Origin: JAUILH01 sp964230215
GTDB lineage: Bacteria; Bacteroidota; Bacteroidia; Flavobacteriales_D; JAUILH01
Direction: 5' to 3'
Assembly (NCBI GenBank): GCA_964230215.1
Contig: CAXRGQ010000001.1
Coordinates: forward strand, 1-64,000
DNA length: 64,000 nt
Part shown: in pieces, positions 54,013-62,874 of the stretch
How the letters are laid out: the number at the start of each line of letters is the position of its first letter
How positions within the stretch are numbered: position 1 is the stretch's first letter
The notes under the pieces: generated by a model
The model's input: the letters and a program-made list of their open reading frames with translations, nothing else
The model's database searches: none
What the model was told of the DNA's origin: nothing
Translations under genes and position numbers: made by a program

Positions 54013-54825
54013 TTACTCTTTCACAGTCATTGCGTTCAACATGTTACCATAAACTGTGTTCAACTTAGTAAGGTTCTTAGCTAATACCGCCATATTCTCT
54101 TTATATAGTCTAGTATCTTCAATAGAATCTGATAAGTTAGTCATTAAGTCAGTAATACCACCTTGAAGTTTTTGTTGTGCTTCTAATGATTCGCTAGAAC
54201 CTTTCAACTGTAATTCATACACGTTGTTAAGTGCAGCAAGGTTTTTAGAAACCTTCATCATTTGCTCACCGAAAGACGCTCCTTCTTCCTGAGTAGATGT
54301 AAGTCCCATCAATGACTCTGAAGCTTTTTCATAAGCACTAGATAAACTTGCAACTCTTTCAGACGCACCTTTTAAGCTTGAAATGTATTCATCAGTTGCG
54401 CCTTGAGCGTTACTTGCTTGACCAAGTTGCTTAGCATTCTCACCAAGATTTCTCATTCCCTCTCCGAGAGAAGCTATTAATTCAGCATCAATCTTAGCCT
54501 CTTCTAGCATATTATCTAATTGTTGAGTTACAGGTAGATCTTCGTCTGGCTCTTCAAGTGACTTATGATCGTGATCTGAATGACCCAATGCTAATTCTGG
54601 GTATACTAAAGACCAATCAGGGTCTTCGTGTAATGGCTCAAATGCCGATAATGTAAATATGGCTGCCTCTGTTGTTAAACCGAAAATCAACCAAAAGTTC
54701 GCCCCTGGCCAGTGCATAATCTTAAACATGGCACCAATAATTACGATTGCTCCTCCCAAACCGTATACGAACTTCATAATGTTCTTAAATCGCCTACTAG
54801 CGAAAAATCCTCCTCCTGAACTCAT
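54013..54825 (-). CDS. gldL: Type IX secretion/gliding motor protein GldL (PorL)
   Basis: A 270-residue protein with two helices (about residues 17-36 and 44-62) and a cytoplasmic coiled coil. The conserved MKFVYGLGGAIVIIGAMFKIMHWPGA opening (as a span) is present, and Glu53 in the second helix sits where GldL's proton-linked glutamate is known. GldL forms a pentamer around the GldM dimer and is the proton-driven part of the motor. 106 bp after gldK. Confidence 0.96.
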   Translation of the reverse strand: MSSGGGFFASRRFKNIMKFVYGLGGAIVIIGAMFKIMHWPGANFWLIFGLTTEAAIFTLSAFEPLHEDPDWSLVYPELALGHSDHDHKSLEEPDEDLPVTQQLDNMLEEAKIDAELIASLGEGMRNLGENAKQLGQASNAQGATDEYISSLKGASERVASLSSAYEKASESLMGLTSTQEEGASFGEQMMKVSKNLAALNNVYELQLKGSSESLEAQQKLQGGITDLMTNLSDSIEDTRLYKENMAVLAKNLTKLNTVYGNMLNAMTVKE

Positions 54826-54931
54826 TTTTCCTTGCTTTTAATTGTTAAACTTTAATTTATTTATCCTGTTTGTTAATATATACAATTCAAAAAAGTGAAT
54901 AAGATACAAATTAATTTTACTTAGACACTAA

Positions 54932-56449
54932 TTATGGTGCTGAATCACCACTTGGGTCTGGCCCACCTCTACCAAGGTAAGACATTACACAACGGTACCC
55001 AATATAACTCTTAGCCGAATCCTGGTATTCATACGTTCTTGAACCAGTTTGCAGATAATAGCCAATATCTTTCCATGAACCACCTCTGATTACTTTTCTT
55101 TTCATTGATGGTGGATCCCAATCCATTGCATCATAAGTATACTCAGGGTTTAAATCATGACTAAACTCATATACAGACTCATCGTATGCTGTTCTTGTCC
55201 ACTCAGCTACGTTCCCTGCCATACAGTATAGACCGTAATCATTTGGATGGTACGAATTCACTTTTACAGTGTGGAAACCACCGTCTTCCATATATCTACC
55301 TCTCATAGGTTTAAAGTTCCCTAAGAAACATCCATGCGCATTTCTGATATAAGGTCCACCCCATGGGTACGGACTTAAATCTAAATCACCTCTTGCTGCA
55401 TATTCCCATTCTGCCTCAGTTGGCAATCTGAAATCCTGAACAATAGTTTCTCCATTTGCTCTTAACCACGAGTTCATTAACTGAGTTCTCCAAACGCTAA
55501 ATGCACGTGCCTGCACCCAAGTAACACCAACAACTGGATAGTCATCGTAAGCTGGGTGCCAGAAATACATATTAGTCATTGGCTCGTTGAACGAGTATGT
55601 AAAGTCATGTACCCAACATAATGTATCTGGATAAACGTTAATCACCTCACGGATAACAAATCTAGATCTGTCCATATGCATTCTGATCGCATTGTTCTGA
55701 CCTTTCTTGTTCACCTTACCTAAATCTAAGTCTCTACCTACTGGATCATCAGTAAACGGATGTTTATCATTTTCTAAAATACGGTGATTTGGATCCTTTT
55801 GGTAACCACTCTTCTCATTAGAGTAACCGTCTCTAACAATATTGTATCTACCTTTCTTAGCTGCTTCTTTTAAATCAATCCAGAAATATGAGAACATTAA
55901 CTTTCTAGGATCAATATCTCTCCTATTATAAAATCTCTCCGCTTCTGGATAAAAGAAACTTGCTAAAAGATCTCTTTTACCATATTTCTTACTTTGCATT
56001 GGATCATCAACACCTTCTGGTGCTAGTCCATAATAGAATCTGGCATTCCAGTTAAGCGTCCATTTCTCCTCAGAATTTACGAAACCATCATCATCATATG
56101 TTGGCGTACCCCAAATTTCAGGATCACTTCCATTCAACAGCAACTCTCTTCTCATTAGTGAGTCACGCACGTAAAATACGAACTGACGGTACTCGTTATT
56201 CGAGATCTCCGTGTGGTCCATATAGAACGCTTGAACAGATACAGTTTTAGATCTGGTTTGATGTAAGAATGGAACATCTTGATCACTCTGCCCCATATTA
56301 TATGAACCTGCTTTGATATAAAGCATTCCATACGGGGTTTCCTGATACCAAGGACCACGACCCTGAACTCCGATAAGTTCGTGGCTTCCTCCTTTACCAC
56401 ATCCATACAATATGCCAACTATTGCTAGGAAATAAATGTATCGCTTCAT
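54932..56449 (-). CDS. gldK: Type IX secretion/gliding lipoprotein GldK (PorK)
   Basis: A 505-residue lipoprotein (lipobox LYGC, Cys17) with a sulfatase-modifying-factor-like fold (GSYNMGQSDQDV, DYPVVGVTWVQARAFSVWR, LPTEAEWEYAARGD, AGNVAEWTR, RGGSWKD). GldK lines the periplasmic ring with GldN under the outer membrane. The FGE-like fold here is structural. Second gene of the operon, after the PorP/SprF gene and before gldL. Confidence 0.96.
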   Translation of the reverse strand: MKRYIYFLAIVGILYGCGKGGSHELIGVQGRGPWYQETPYGMLYIKAGSYNMGQSDQDVPFLHQTRSKTVSVQAFYMDHTEISNNEYRQFVFYVRDSLMRRELLLNGSDPEIWGTPTYDDDGFVNSEEKWTLNWNARFYYGLAPEGVDDPMQSKKYGKRDLLASFFYPEAERFYNRRDIDPRKLMFSYFWIDLKEAAKKGRYNIVRDGYSNEKSGYQKDPNHRILENDKHPFTDDPVGRDLDLGKVNKKGQNNAIRMHMDRSRFVIREVINVYPDTLCWVHDFTYSFNEPMTNMYFWHPAYDDYPVVGVTWVQARAFSVWRTQLMNSWLRANGETIVQDFRLPTEAEWEYAARGDLDLSPYPWGGPYIRNAHGCFLGNFKPMRGRYMEDGGFHTVKVNSYHPNDYGLYCMAGNVAEWTRTAYDESVYEFSHDLNPEYTYDAMDWDPPSMKRKVIRGGSWKDIGYYLQTGSRTYEYQDSAKSYIGYRCVMSYLGRGGPDPSGDSAP

Positions 56450-56565
56450 GCTACCTATTTTAATACTCCGTTTATTTTATTAACTCCTCCCTGTTAATTA
56501 CAACAATGAGTAGCCTATTACGGAACTAAACCTTTTATGGTTACAGTTTACCTTTTAATTTCTTT

Positions 56566-57528
56566 TTACGATCCTAAGAACCTTACATCTACAGGTTTCG
56601 GAACCTTTGGATTCAGACATGGTTGGAAGCAAAACTTCACAAACACATCAATTGAACCACTACTATAATCTTTAATATTTGATAACGTGATATCATAGGC
56701 TAGACCACCTGTGATGAACATCTTTGAACAACTGCCTTCTGGACTTGGCAACTGCTTTTTAACACCCGCCATTGGGAAAATTGCATCCTTATGTCTGTAT
56801 GACACCCCAGCATAGAACATTTTGTTATACCATCCTCTAACAGCAACATCAAACTGAGTTGAGGCAAAATCTGATTTCGCAATGAAATCACCAGATATAC
56901 CCCACAGAGAGCCATTAAAGAAATGAGTGTGACCTGCCATCAACCAGAAGTGTCTTGCAATGTCAATGTTTATCTTATCGAGACCTGCACCGTTTAAATG
57001 AGTCATAGATAAACCACCGTATGTATTTCCAGTCGCATGCTTCCAATACAAACCAAAATTCGCATCAAACGCACCTTGTCTATCAGTCGTTCCAGGAATG
57101 GATGGATCTGATGATGCAGGATCAATTGGATCCCAAACCGCATCAAATGCTTTACTTGCCAATCCAAATGAAGCACCTATACCTAACTTGCCAGGACCTA
57201 CTGGCAGGTGATAAGAATAAGCTAATCTTAAAATATTATTGGTCTCAACGCCCAACTTATCGTTATAAAACGTCAATCCAGCTCCTCCTCTAATCGCACT
57301 TATACTTCCATCTAAATTTAAAAGCATTGTTTTCGGTGCACCATCAAAGCCTAACCACTGATTTCTGTACATAACAGTTCCACAATACATCCCACTCATG
57401 CCAGCATAACCTGGATTGACAGATAATTTGTCAAACATGAAATTAGAATACTGCGGATCCTGCTGTCCCAAAGCAGTTCCAAGACTTAAACAAACAACAG
57501 CCGATATTATCGCTTTTTTCATATTCAA
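56566..57528 (-). CDS. PorP/SprF family protein heading the gld operon
   Basis: A 320-residue outer-membrane protein with a signal peptide to GTALGQ and the family opening QQDPQYSNFMFDKLSVNPGYAG, then YRNQW and strands such as KLGIGASFGLASKAF. It ends with FCFQPCLNPKVPKPVDVRFLGS (as a span). Position directly upstream of gldK matches porP of the P. gingivalis porPKLMN operon, so it is probably the PorP equivalent. A second start ATG two codons downstream is also possible. The gene is preceded by a 196-bp AT-rich region in which I found no exact -7 element. Confidence 0.93.
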   Translation of the reverse strand: MNMKKAIISAVVCLSLGTALGQQDPQYSNFMFDKLSVNPGYAGMSGMYCGTVMYRNQWLGFDGAPKTMLLNLDGSISAIRGGAGLTFYNDKLGVETNNILRLAYSYHLPVGPGKLGIGASFGLASKAFDAVWDPIDPASSDPSIPGTTDRQGAFDANFGLYWKHATGNTYGGLSMTHLNGAGLDKINIDIARHFWLMAGHTHFFNGSLWGISGDFIAKSDFASTQFDVAVRGWYNKMFYAGVSYRHKDAIFPMAGVKKQLPSPEGSCSKMFITGGLAYDITLSNIKDYSSGSIDVFVKFCFQPCLNPKVPKPVDVRFLGS

Positions 57529-57724
57529 TTCCTTGACGTTTAAATGTTTACGTTGTTTTCTACAGTTTTGTTCAAACTATTGAAAGTTGCTAATCTACAA
57601 AAAAAACATTGCAAACAAAAGTTTACAAATCATTTTTAAGTGGTTATTAACATCAAAATGTTTATCCCTAATTCATTATGTTAAATTATATACTTGTTTG
57701 GCGCAACTGGAAGCTTATACGTTA
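57529..57724. promoter_or_regulatory. Upstream region of the gld operon
   Basis: This 196-bp AT-rich spacer must contain the promoter of porP-gldKLMN. I looked for the TAnnTTTG element on the minus strand and found none, so the operon may use another promoter class or a regulator such as PorX or an ECF sigma factor. No clear terminator is seen for the formimidoylglutamase-like gene. Confidence 0.3.
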
Positions 57725-58894
57725 CTATCCCAATTTTAGATACGTTTTAATCCAAAGATCTGGCATTTCATCCTTCATAGCCTGCTCATAGTCGCTGTAA
57801 TTACACGGAACCATAGCATGTCTAGCCAACCTTAATCTTTCATCTGGAGGATAGGGCACTTCCATCCACCACCTTCCGCTCGCTGGACTTTTAAGAAAGA
57901 TAATTTCATGATCTCCATTGCTTATACCAACTCTATATTTGGTGTAGCCATCTTTGCTTCCAATCGGAAAGTCTTTTTTTCTACCCAAATAACCATCAAT
58001 AAAAAACCAAACCAATTGAGCTAATAGATGAGCGGTCTGGCCATTATCATTTCTATCAATCAGATTATAAAAACCGATACTACTCAGCTTATCACTCATA
58101 CCAGCGTAACGAGCAAGCGAACAAGCCTCTTCACCATAAAATCCATGAGGAGACGCCCCAATTGCCGCCGGTGCATCTGACATTCTTATGGACGCCAAAT
58201 CGAAACTGATCATGTCTGCGTTTCGAACTATGGGTTCAGACTGTTGAATGTTAGCCCTTACCTCTCCCAATCTGTAGCTTTCAAAATGAAGACCGTCCAT
58301 GAGCTCTTTAACCGAATTGTCAACGAAATAACTCTGATAGGCTATATTGCTAAAGTTGAATAGAAAATTCGGCTGATGCAGTACTATTTTCCCCAAATAG
58401 CTTTCCGAATGTAAAGGACCTTCTACATCTCCTAAATCAAATCTTGGATCTATACTTACTAAGTTTATAGTTTGCTCCATTTTTTCATATGCACGGTAAT
58501 GCGCATACGTTAAATCTTGAGAGCCTCCTATAACTAAAGGAATGATGCCAGCTTTCATAAGCGACTCGATAGACGATGATACCGCATGATATGTGTCATC
58601 TATACTATTGCCTGGATTGATATCTCCTAAGTCCACCAATCGCAAACTTGTGGTATGAGCACTTAATTTATACAAATAAGATCGAAAGCTTGTAAGCGCA
58701 GAATTATATTGACCTCCATCGGCCACTCCTCTAAATTCATTTACGCCAATAATTGCAATCTTTACACCGTCCAAATCAGGCATTCCGCCATCATTATTAA
58801 ACTCTGTGATATCGCCTAAGGTGCGGATTTGATCCCCCTGACTCTTAAATTCTGCAGATGAAACTGGTGTAAAATATATAGATAGATCTTCCAC
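57725..58894 (-). CDS. Ureohydrolase (arginase)-fold protein with degenerate metal site
   Basis: A 389-residue arginase-superfamily protein, the type often labelled formimidoylglutamase. The three metal motifs are altered. Motif 1 GGDHS reads GGSQD (His to Gln126). Motif 2 DAHxD reads DPRFD (His to Arg151, with Asp149 and Asp153 kept). Motif 3 SxDxD reads SFDLA (Asp232 kept, second Asp to Ala234). Three of six ligands are gone, so a normal dimanganese centre is unlikely. The start is GTG, overlapping the topA TAG by one base, so it is co-expressed with topA. HutF/HutG encoded elsewhere in the window could supply formiminoglutamate breakdown, which leaves this protein's role open. Confidence 0.75.
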   Translation of the reverse strand: MEDLSIYFTPVSSAEFKSQGDQIRTLGDITEFNNDGGMPDLDGVKIAIIGVNEFRGVADGGQYNSALTSFRSYLYKLSAHTTSLRLVDLGDINPGNSIDDTYHAVSSSIESLMKAGIIPLVIGGSQDLTYAHYRAYEKMEQTINLVSIDPRFDLGDVEGPLHSESYLGKIVLHQPNFLFNFSNIAYQSYFVDNSVKELMDGLHFESYRLGEVRANIQQSEPIVRNADMISFDLASIRMSDAPAAIGASPHGFYGEEACSLARYAGMSDKLSSIGFYNLIDRNDNGQTAHLLAQLVWFFIDGYLGRKKDFPIGSKDGYTKYRVGISNGDHEIIFLKSPASGRWWMEVPYPPDERLRLARHAMVPCNYSDYEQAMKDEMPDLWIKTYLKLG

Positions 58895-61191
58895 TATTTC
58901 TTCTTTTTCTTAGTACCTGCCTCCTCAGCTATTTTGCGACAATCCTCTAATGTCAATGTATTTGGATCTGTTCCCTTAGGAATTTTAAAGTTTTTTCTGC
59001 CTATCTTAATATAAGGCCCGTATCTACCATTTAAAACTTGAACCTCTCCATCTTCAAACACGGCTATCTTAGCATTAGCATCAGCTTTCTTCTTCTCCTC
59101 TATTAATTCAATCGCTCTATCTAGCTCAACTGTTAATGGGTCATCTCCCTGGTCCTTCTTAAGCGACACAAATAATTTTCCATATTTAACATAGGGGCCG
59201 AATCTACCGATTGCAGCTGTAATCATTTCACCATTATACTCACCCACCTCACGTGGCAACTTAAATAATTCAAGCGCTTCTTCAAGTGTGATAGTATTGA
59301 TGCTTTGTGTTTTTAGAAGTGAGGCGAACTTGGGTTTTTCTTCATCGCTCTGCTCTCCAATCTGAACCATAGGCCCAAATCTACCAATACGCGCGATAAC
59401 TGGTTTGCCACTAGCTGGATCTTCCCCAAGAATTCTATCGCCTTTTGCACGTTCCGAATTTTCAAGTGTATCCTCTACATTCGTATGGAATGGTTGATAA
59501 AACTTATGTATCATCTCAGTCCACTGCATCAGTCCATTTGCAATGTCATCAAATTCTTTCTCAACGGTTGCAGTAAAATTGTAATCTAAGATTCTACCAA
59601 AATGTTCCACCAAGAAATCATTTACAACAATTCCAATATCCGTTGGATACATTTTACCCTTCTCTGCTCCAGTTCTTTCGGTTTTTTCTTCCCTAACTAC
59701 CGTGCTTCCTTCAACCGATAACTCGATATATGTTCTGTCATGCCCTTCACGCTCCCCTTTTTCCACATAACCTCTTTTTTGAATAGTTGATATAGTTGGT
59801 GCATAAGTAGATGGCCTTCCAATACCCAGCTCCTCTAATTTTTTCACTAAAGACGCCTCAGTAAACCTTGGTGGGTGGTGCGAAAACCTTTCCGTAGCAT
59901 TAATCGAATCTAAATCGAGTCCATCACCAATGTTCATTGGAGGTAAAATTCCTTTTTGCTCTTCAGGATCATCATCACTGCCTTCCAGATACACTTTAAG
60001 GAAACCATCAAACTTTAATACTTCACCTTTTGCCTCAAGAACTTCCGGTGAGTTATCTAAATTGATTGATACCGTTGTTTTTTCTAATTCAGCGTTTGAC
60101 ATTTGTGAAGCTATAGTTCGCTTCCAAATTAAGTCATACAAATTTTGTTCACTTCTATCAGAAGACGCATCTCTTAAACCAAGATCCGTTGGACGAATAG
60201 CCTCATGCGCCTCTTGTGCACTTTTTGATTTTGTTTGGTATTTTTTTGGATTCGCATAATCCGGCCCATAGGATTTAATGATCTCTTCCTTACATCCATC
60301 GATGGCAGTGTCCGATAGATTCACCGAATCCGTTCTCATATATGTAATCTTCCCTGATTCATATAATTTCTGCGCCACCGACATAGTTCTGGCAACACTA
60401 AAGCCCAACTTTCTACTAGCCTCCTGTTGCAAGGTTGAAGTTGTGAAGGGGGCCGCTGGGGATTTCTTCGCCGGCTTAACCTCAAGGTTACCTATTGTAT
60501 ATGAAGCAGTAGCTGCCTTTGATAAGAAATCATTGGCTTCTTTCTCAGTTTTAAACCTTTTAGGAAGCTCAGCTTTAATCTGCTCACCAGAACTCAGTTT
60601 TAAAATCGCAATAACACGATAAGAAGAGCTTGGCACAAAATCCAGAATCTCTTTTTCTCTTTCAACAATTAATCTAACTGCAACCGATTGTACTCTTCCG
60701 GCCGACAAAGAAGGCTTAACCTTTTTCCATAATACCGGGGACAATTCAAAACCAACTAATCTATCGAGCACTCTTCTTGCCTGCTGCGCATCAACCAACT
60801 GAATATTTATATCTCTAGGATTCTCAATTGCCTTGTTAATTGCGGTCTTAGTAATTTCATTAAATGTGATGCGCTTGGTTTTATCATCATCCAAATCCAG
60901 TGCTTCTTTTAAGTGCCATGATATCGCTTCTCCCTCACGGTCCTCATCCGTCGCTAACCAAACCATTTCGGCTTTCTTAGCAAGTGACTTCAACTCCTTA
61001 ATAACACTTTTCTTATCACTTGACACCTCATAGATGGGCTCGTAATTGTTTTCCACATCTACTGAGAGTTTCTTTCCAGCCAAATCTCTAACGTGACCAA
61101 AACTTGATTTTACTACGTAATCTTTTCCCAGATAACCTTCAATTGTCTTCGCCTTAGCGGGCGACTCGACGATCACGAGATTCTTTGCCAT
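58894..61191 (-). CDS. topA: DNA topoisomerase I
   Basis: A 765-residue type IA topoisomerase that relaxes negative supercoils. It has the TOPRIM opening NLVIVESPAKAKTIEGYLG (residues 4-22), ATDEDREGEAISWHL, the active-site Tyr region in ESGKITYMRTDSV (Tyr in TYMRTD) and repeated C-terminal domains with GRFGP(Y/M)V and GRYGPYIK. C-terminal zinc fingers of the E. coli type are replaced by the Bacteroidota-style GRFGPYV repeats. Coupled to the ureohydrolase-fold gene downstream. Confidence 0.96.
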   Translation of the reverse strand: MAKNLVIVESPAKAKTIEGYLGKDYVVKSSFGHVRDLAGKKLSVDVENNYEPIYEVSSDKKSVIKELKSLAKKAEMVWLATDEDREGEAISWHLKEALDLDDDKTKRITFNEITKTAINKAIENPRDINIQLVDAQQARRVLDRLVGFELSPVLWKKVKPSLSAGRVQSVAVRLIVEREKEILDFVPSSSYRVIAILKLSSGEQIKAELPKRFKTEKEANDFLSKAATASYTIGNLEVKPAKKSPAAPFTTSTLQQEASRKLGFSVARTMSVAQKLYESGKITYMRTDSVNLSDTAIDGCKEEIIKSYGPDYANPKKYQTKSKSAQEAHEAIRPTDLGLRDASSDRSEQNLYDLIWKRTIASQMSNAELEKTTVSINLDNSPEVLEAKGEVLKFDGFLKVYLEGSDDDPEEQKGILPPMNIGDGLDLDSINATERFSHHPPRFTEASLVKKLEELGIGRPSTYAPTISTIQKRGYVEKGEREGHDRTYIELSVEGSTVVREEKTERTGAEKGKMYPTDIGIVVNDFLVEHFGRILDYNFTATVEKEFDDIANGLMQWTEMIHKFYQPFHTNVEDTLENSERAKGDRILGEDPASGKPVIARIGRFGPMVQIGEQSDEEKPKFASLLKTQSINTITLEEALELFKLPREVGEYNGEMITAAIGRFGPYVKYGKLFVSLKKDQGDDPLTVELDRAIELIEEKKKADANAKIAVFEDGEVQVLNGRYGPYIKIGRKNFKIPKGTDPNTLTLEDCRKIAEEAGTKKKKK

Positions 61192-61324
61192 ACCTATCAG
61201 ATTTTTTGCAAATTAACTGAAATATTTAATGGACATGCAAATAAAATGAATTGTCAATCGTCCTTATATTATATATAATATAAAGTTGATTAAATTTTTA
61301 CAGAGATAAAATAAGGCTGTCATT

Positions 61325-61356
61325 TTGTCATAATCATATTAAATGATGTAAATTTG
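61325..61356 (+). promoter_or_regulatory. miaB promoter
   Basis: TTG (61325-61327), 21 bp, then TAAATTTG (61349-61356): an exact match to the Bacteroidota TTG-N(19-23)-TAnnTTTG pattern. Transcription would start near 61363. An in-frame start at 61354 lies inside the -7 element and cannot be on the transcript, which decides for the ATG at 61408. Confidence 0.6.
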
Positions 61357-61407
61357 CGGCGAGTTTCAGGGCGAGTAATAATTTGTCCTTATAATTTAAA
61401 ACATTTA

Positions 61408-62874
61408 ATGAGAGTACACGGAGATAAAATAGTAGATGAGAGCCGACAGGGAGAAGCTATGTTGCGCGACCACAATACACATGGAAAAAAACTCTTCTTG
61501 GAGAGCTATGGATGTCAAATGAATTTCTCGGACAGCGAAATTGTTGCGAGCATATTAGCAGAAAACGGCTATTCAACAACACGTGACTACGAAACAGCTG
61601 ATGTTATACTAATAAATACGTGTTCTATTCGAGAAAATGCTGAGCAACGTGTGCGCAATAGGTTAACTCAGTTCAATAAGTCGAAAAGAAATAACCCAGG
61701 ACTTAAAATTGGAGTGCTTGGCTGCATGGCAGAGCGTCTTAAAACTAATTTACTGGAGGAAGAAAAGCTGGTTGATCTAGTTGTTGGTCCTGATGCCTAC
61801 CGTGACTTACCATCTTTATTAGAAGAAACCGAAACTGGACAGAAGGCGGTTAACGTCTTGTTATCAAGGGAGGAGACCTATGCAGAAATCACACCTATGC
61901 GATTGGATCAAAATGGGGTTACCTCATTCATTTCAATTATGCGCGGATGTGATAACATGTGCTCGTTCTGCGTGGTACCATTTACCAGAGGAAGAGAGCG
62001 CAGTAGAGATCCTGAAACGATTGTGCATGAGGCGAAATACTTGTTTGAACAAGGCTATAGGGAAGTAACTCTGCTTGGTCAAAACGTTGATTCATACAGA
62101 TGGAATTTGAGCAAGAAAGATGAGATAAAGGACCCGTCTAAACCAACAGTGAATTTCGCACAGTTGTTAGAGATGGTTGCCAAAGTTGATCCCGATTTGA
62201 GAGTCCGTTTTTCAACTAGTCATCCTAAGGATATGACGGATGAAGTTTTGATTACTATGTCTAAGTATGAAAATATATGCGAATACATTCATCTACCAGT
62301 ACAGTCTGGGAATACAGACGTGTTAAAACGAATGAACAGAGGCTATTCTCGTGAGTGGTATTTTGACAGAATTGACGCCATAAGAAAATACATGCCCAAC
62401 TGTGGTATCAGCACAGATATTATTGCTGGATTTTGTGGAGAGACAGATGAGGAACATAATGAGACGGTAAGTTTAATGTCTAAGGTTAAATACGACTTTG
62501 CTTATATGTTTAAATACTCTGAGCGTCCCAAAACTTTGGCAGAAAGAAAATTTGAGGATGATGTTCCTGAAGATGTAAAAACTGCTCGACTGACCGAGAT
62601 AATAAACTTACAGCAAGAACACTGCCTGGAGAGCAACCAAAAAGATTTAGGTAAGACCTTCAAAGTATTAATTGAAGGTACTTCAAAGCGTTCCGACGAA
62701 TACATGAAGGGCAGAAATAGTCAGAACAAGATGTGTGTTTTCCCCGCGGGAGATTATGCTGAGGGTGATTATGTTATGGTAAAAGTAGACGATTGCACAG
62801 GAGCTACACTCTTAGGTGAGGTGACTGAAATCGTATCAAGAAGACAAGTAAAAGATGGACATTCAAGCAACTAA
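61408..62874 (+). CDS. miaB: tRNA-2-methylthio-N6-dimethylallyladenosine synthase MiaB
   Basis: A 488-residue radical SAM methylthiotransferase that converts i6A37 to ms2i6A37 in tRNA. It has the N-terminal domain ESYGCQMNFSDSEIV (first cluster Cys36), the radical SAM motif MRGCDNMCSFC, a VRFSTSHP motif and a C-terminal TRAM domain. The start at 61408 is chosen because the promoter's -7 element overlaps the earlier candidate; the resulting opening (MRVHGDKIVDESRQGE) resembles other Bacteroidota MiaB proteins. The next gene starts 20 bp before its end. Confidence 0.95.
   Translation: MRVHGDKIVDESRQGEAMLRDHNTHGKKLFLESYGCQMNFSDSEIVASILAENGYSTTRDYETADVILINTCSIRENAEQRVRNRLTQFNKSKRNNPGLKIGVLGCMAERLKTNLLEEEKLVDLVVGPDAYRDLPSLLEETETGQKAVNVLLSREETYAEITPMRLDQNGVTSFISIMRGCDNMCSFCVVPFTRGRERSRDPETIVHEAKYLFEQGYREVTLLGQNVDSYRWNLSKKDEIKDPSKPTVNFAQLLEMVAKVDPDLRVRFSTSHPKDMTDEVLITMSKYENICEYIHLPVQSGNTDVLKRMNRGYSREWYFDRIDAIRKYMPNCGISTDIIAGFCGETDEEHNETVSLMSKVKYDFAYMFKYSERPKTLAERKFEDDVPEDVKTARLTEIINLQQEHCLESNQKDLGKTFKVLIEGTSKRSDEYMKGRNSQNKMCVFPAGDYAEGDYVMVKVDDCTGATLLGEVTEIVSRRQVKDGHSSN

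Noticed and set aside
61354..61407. Upstream in-frame start for MiaB
   Set aside because: It begins inside the -7 element of a well-matched promoter; the ATG at 61408 yields the usual Bacteroidota MiaB N terminus.
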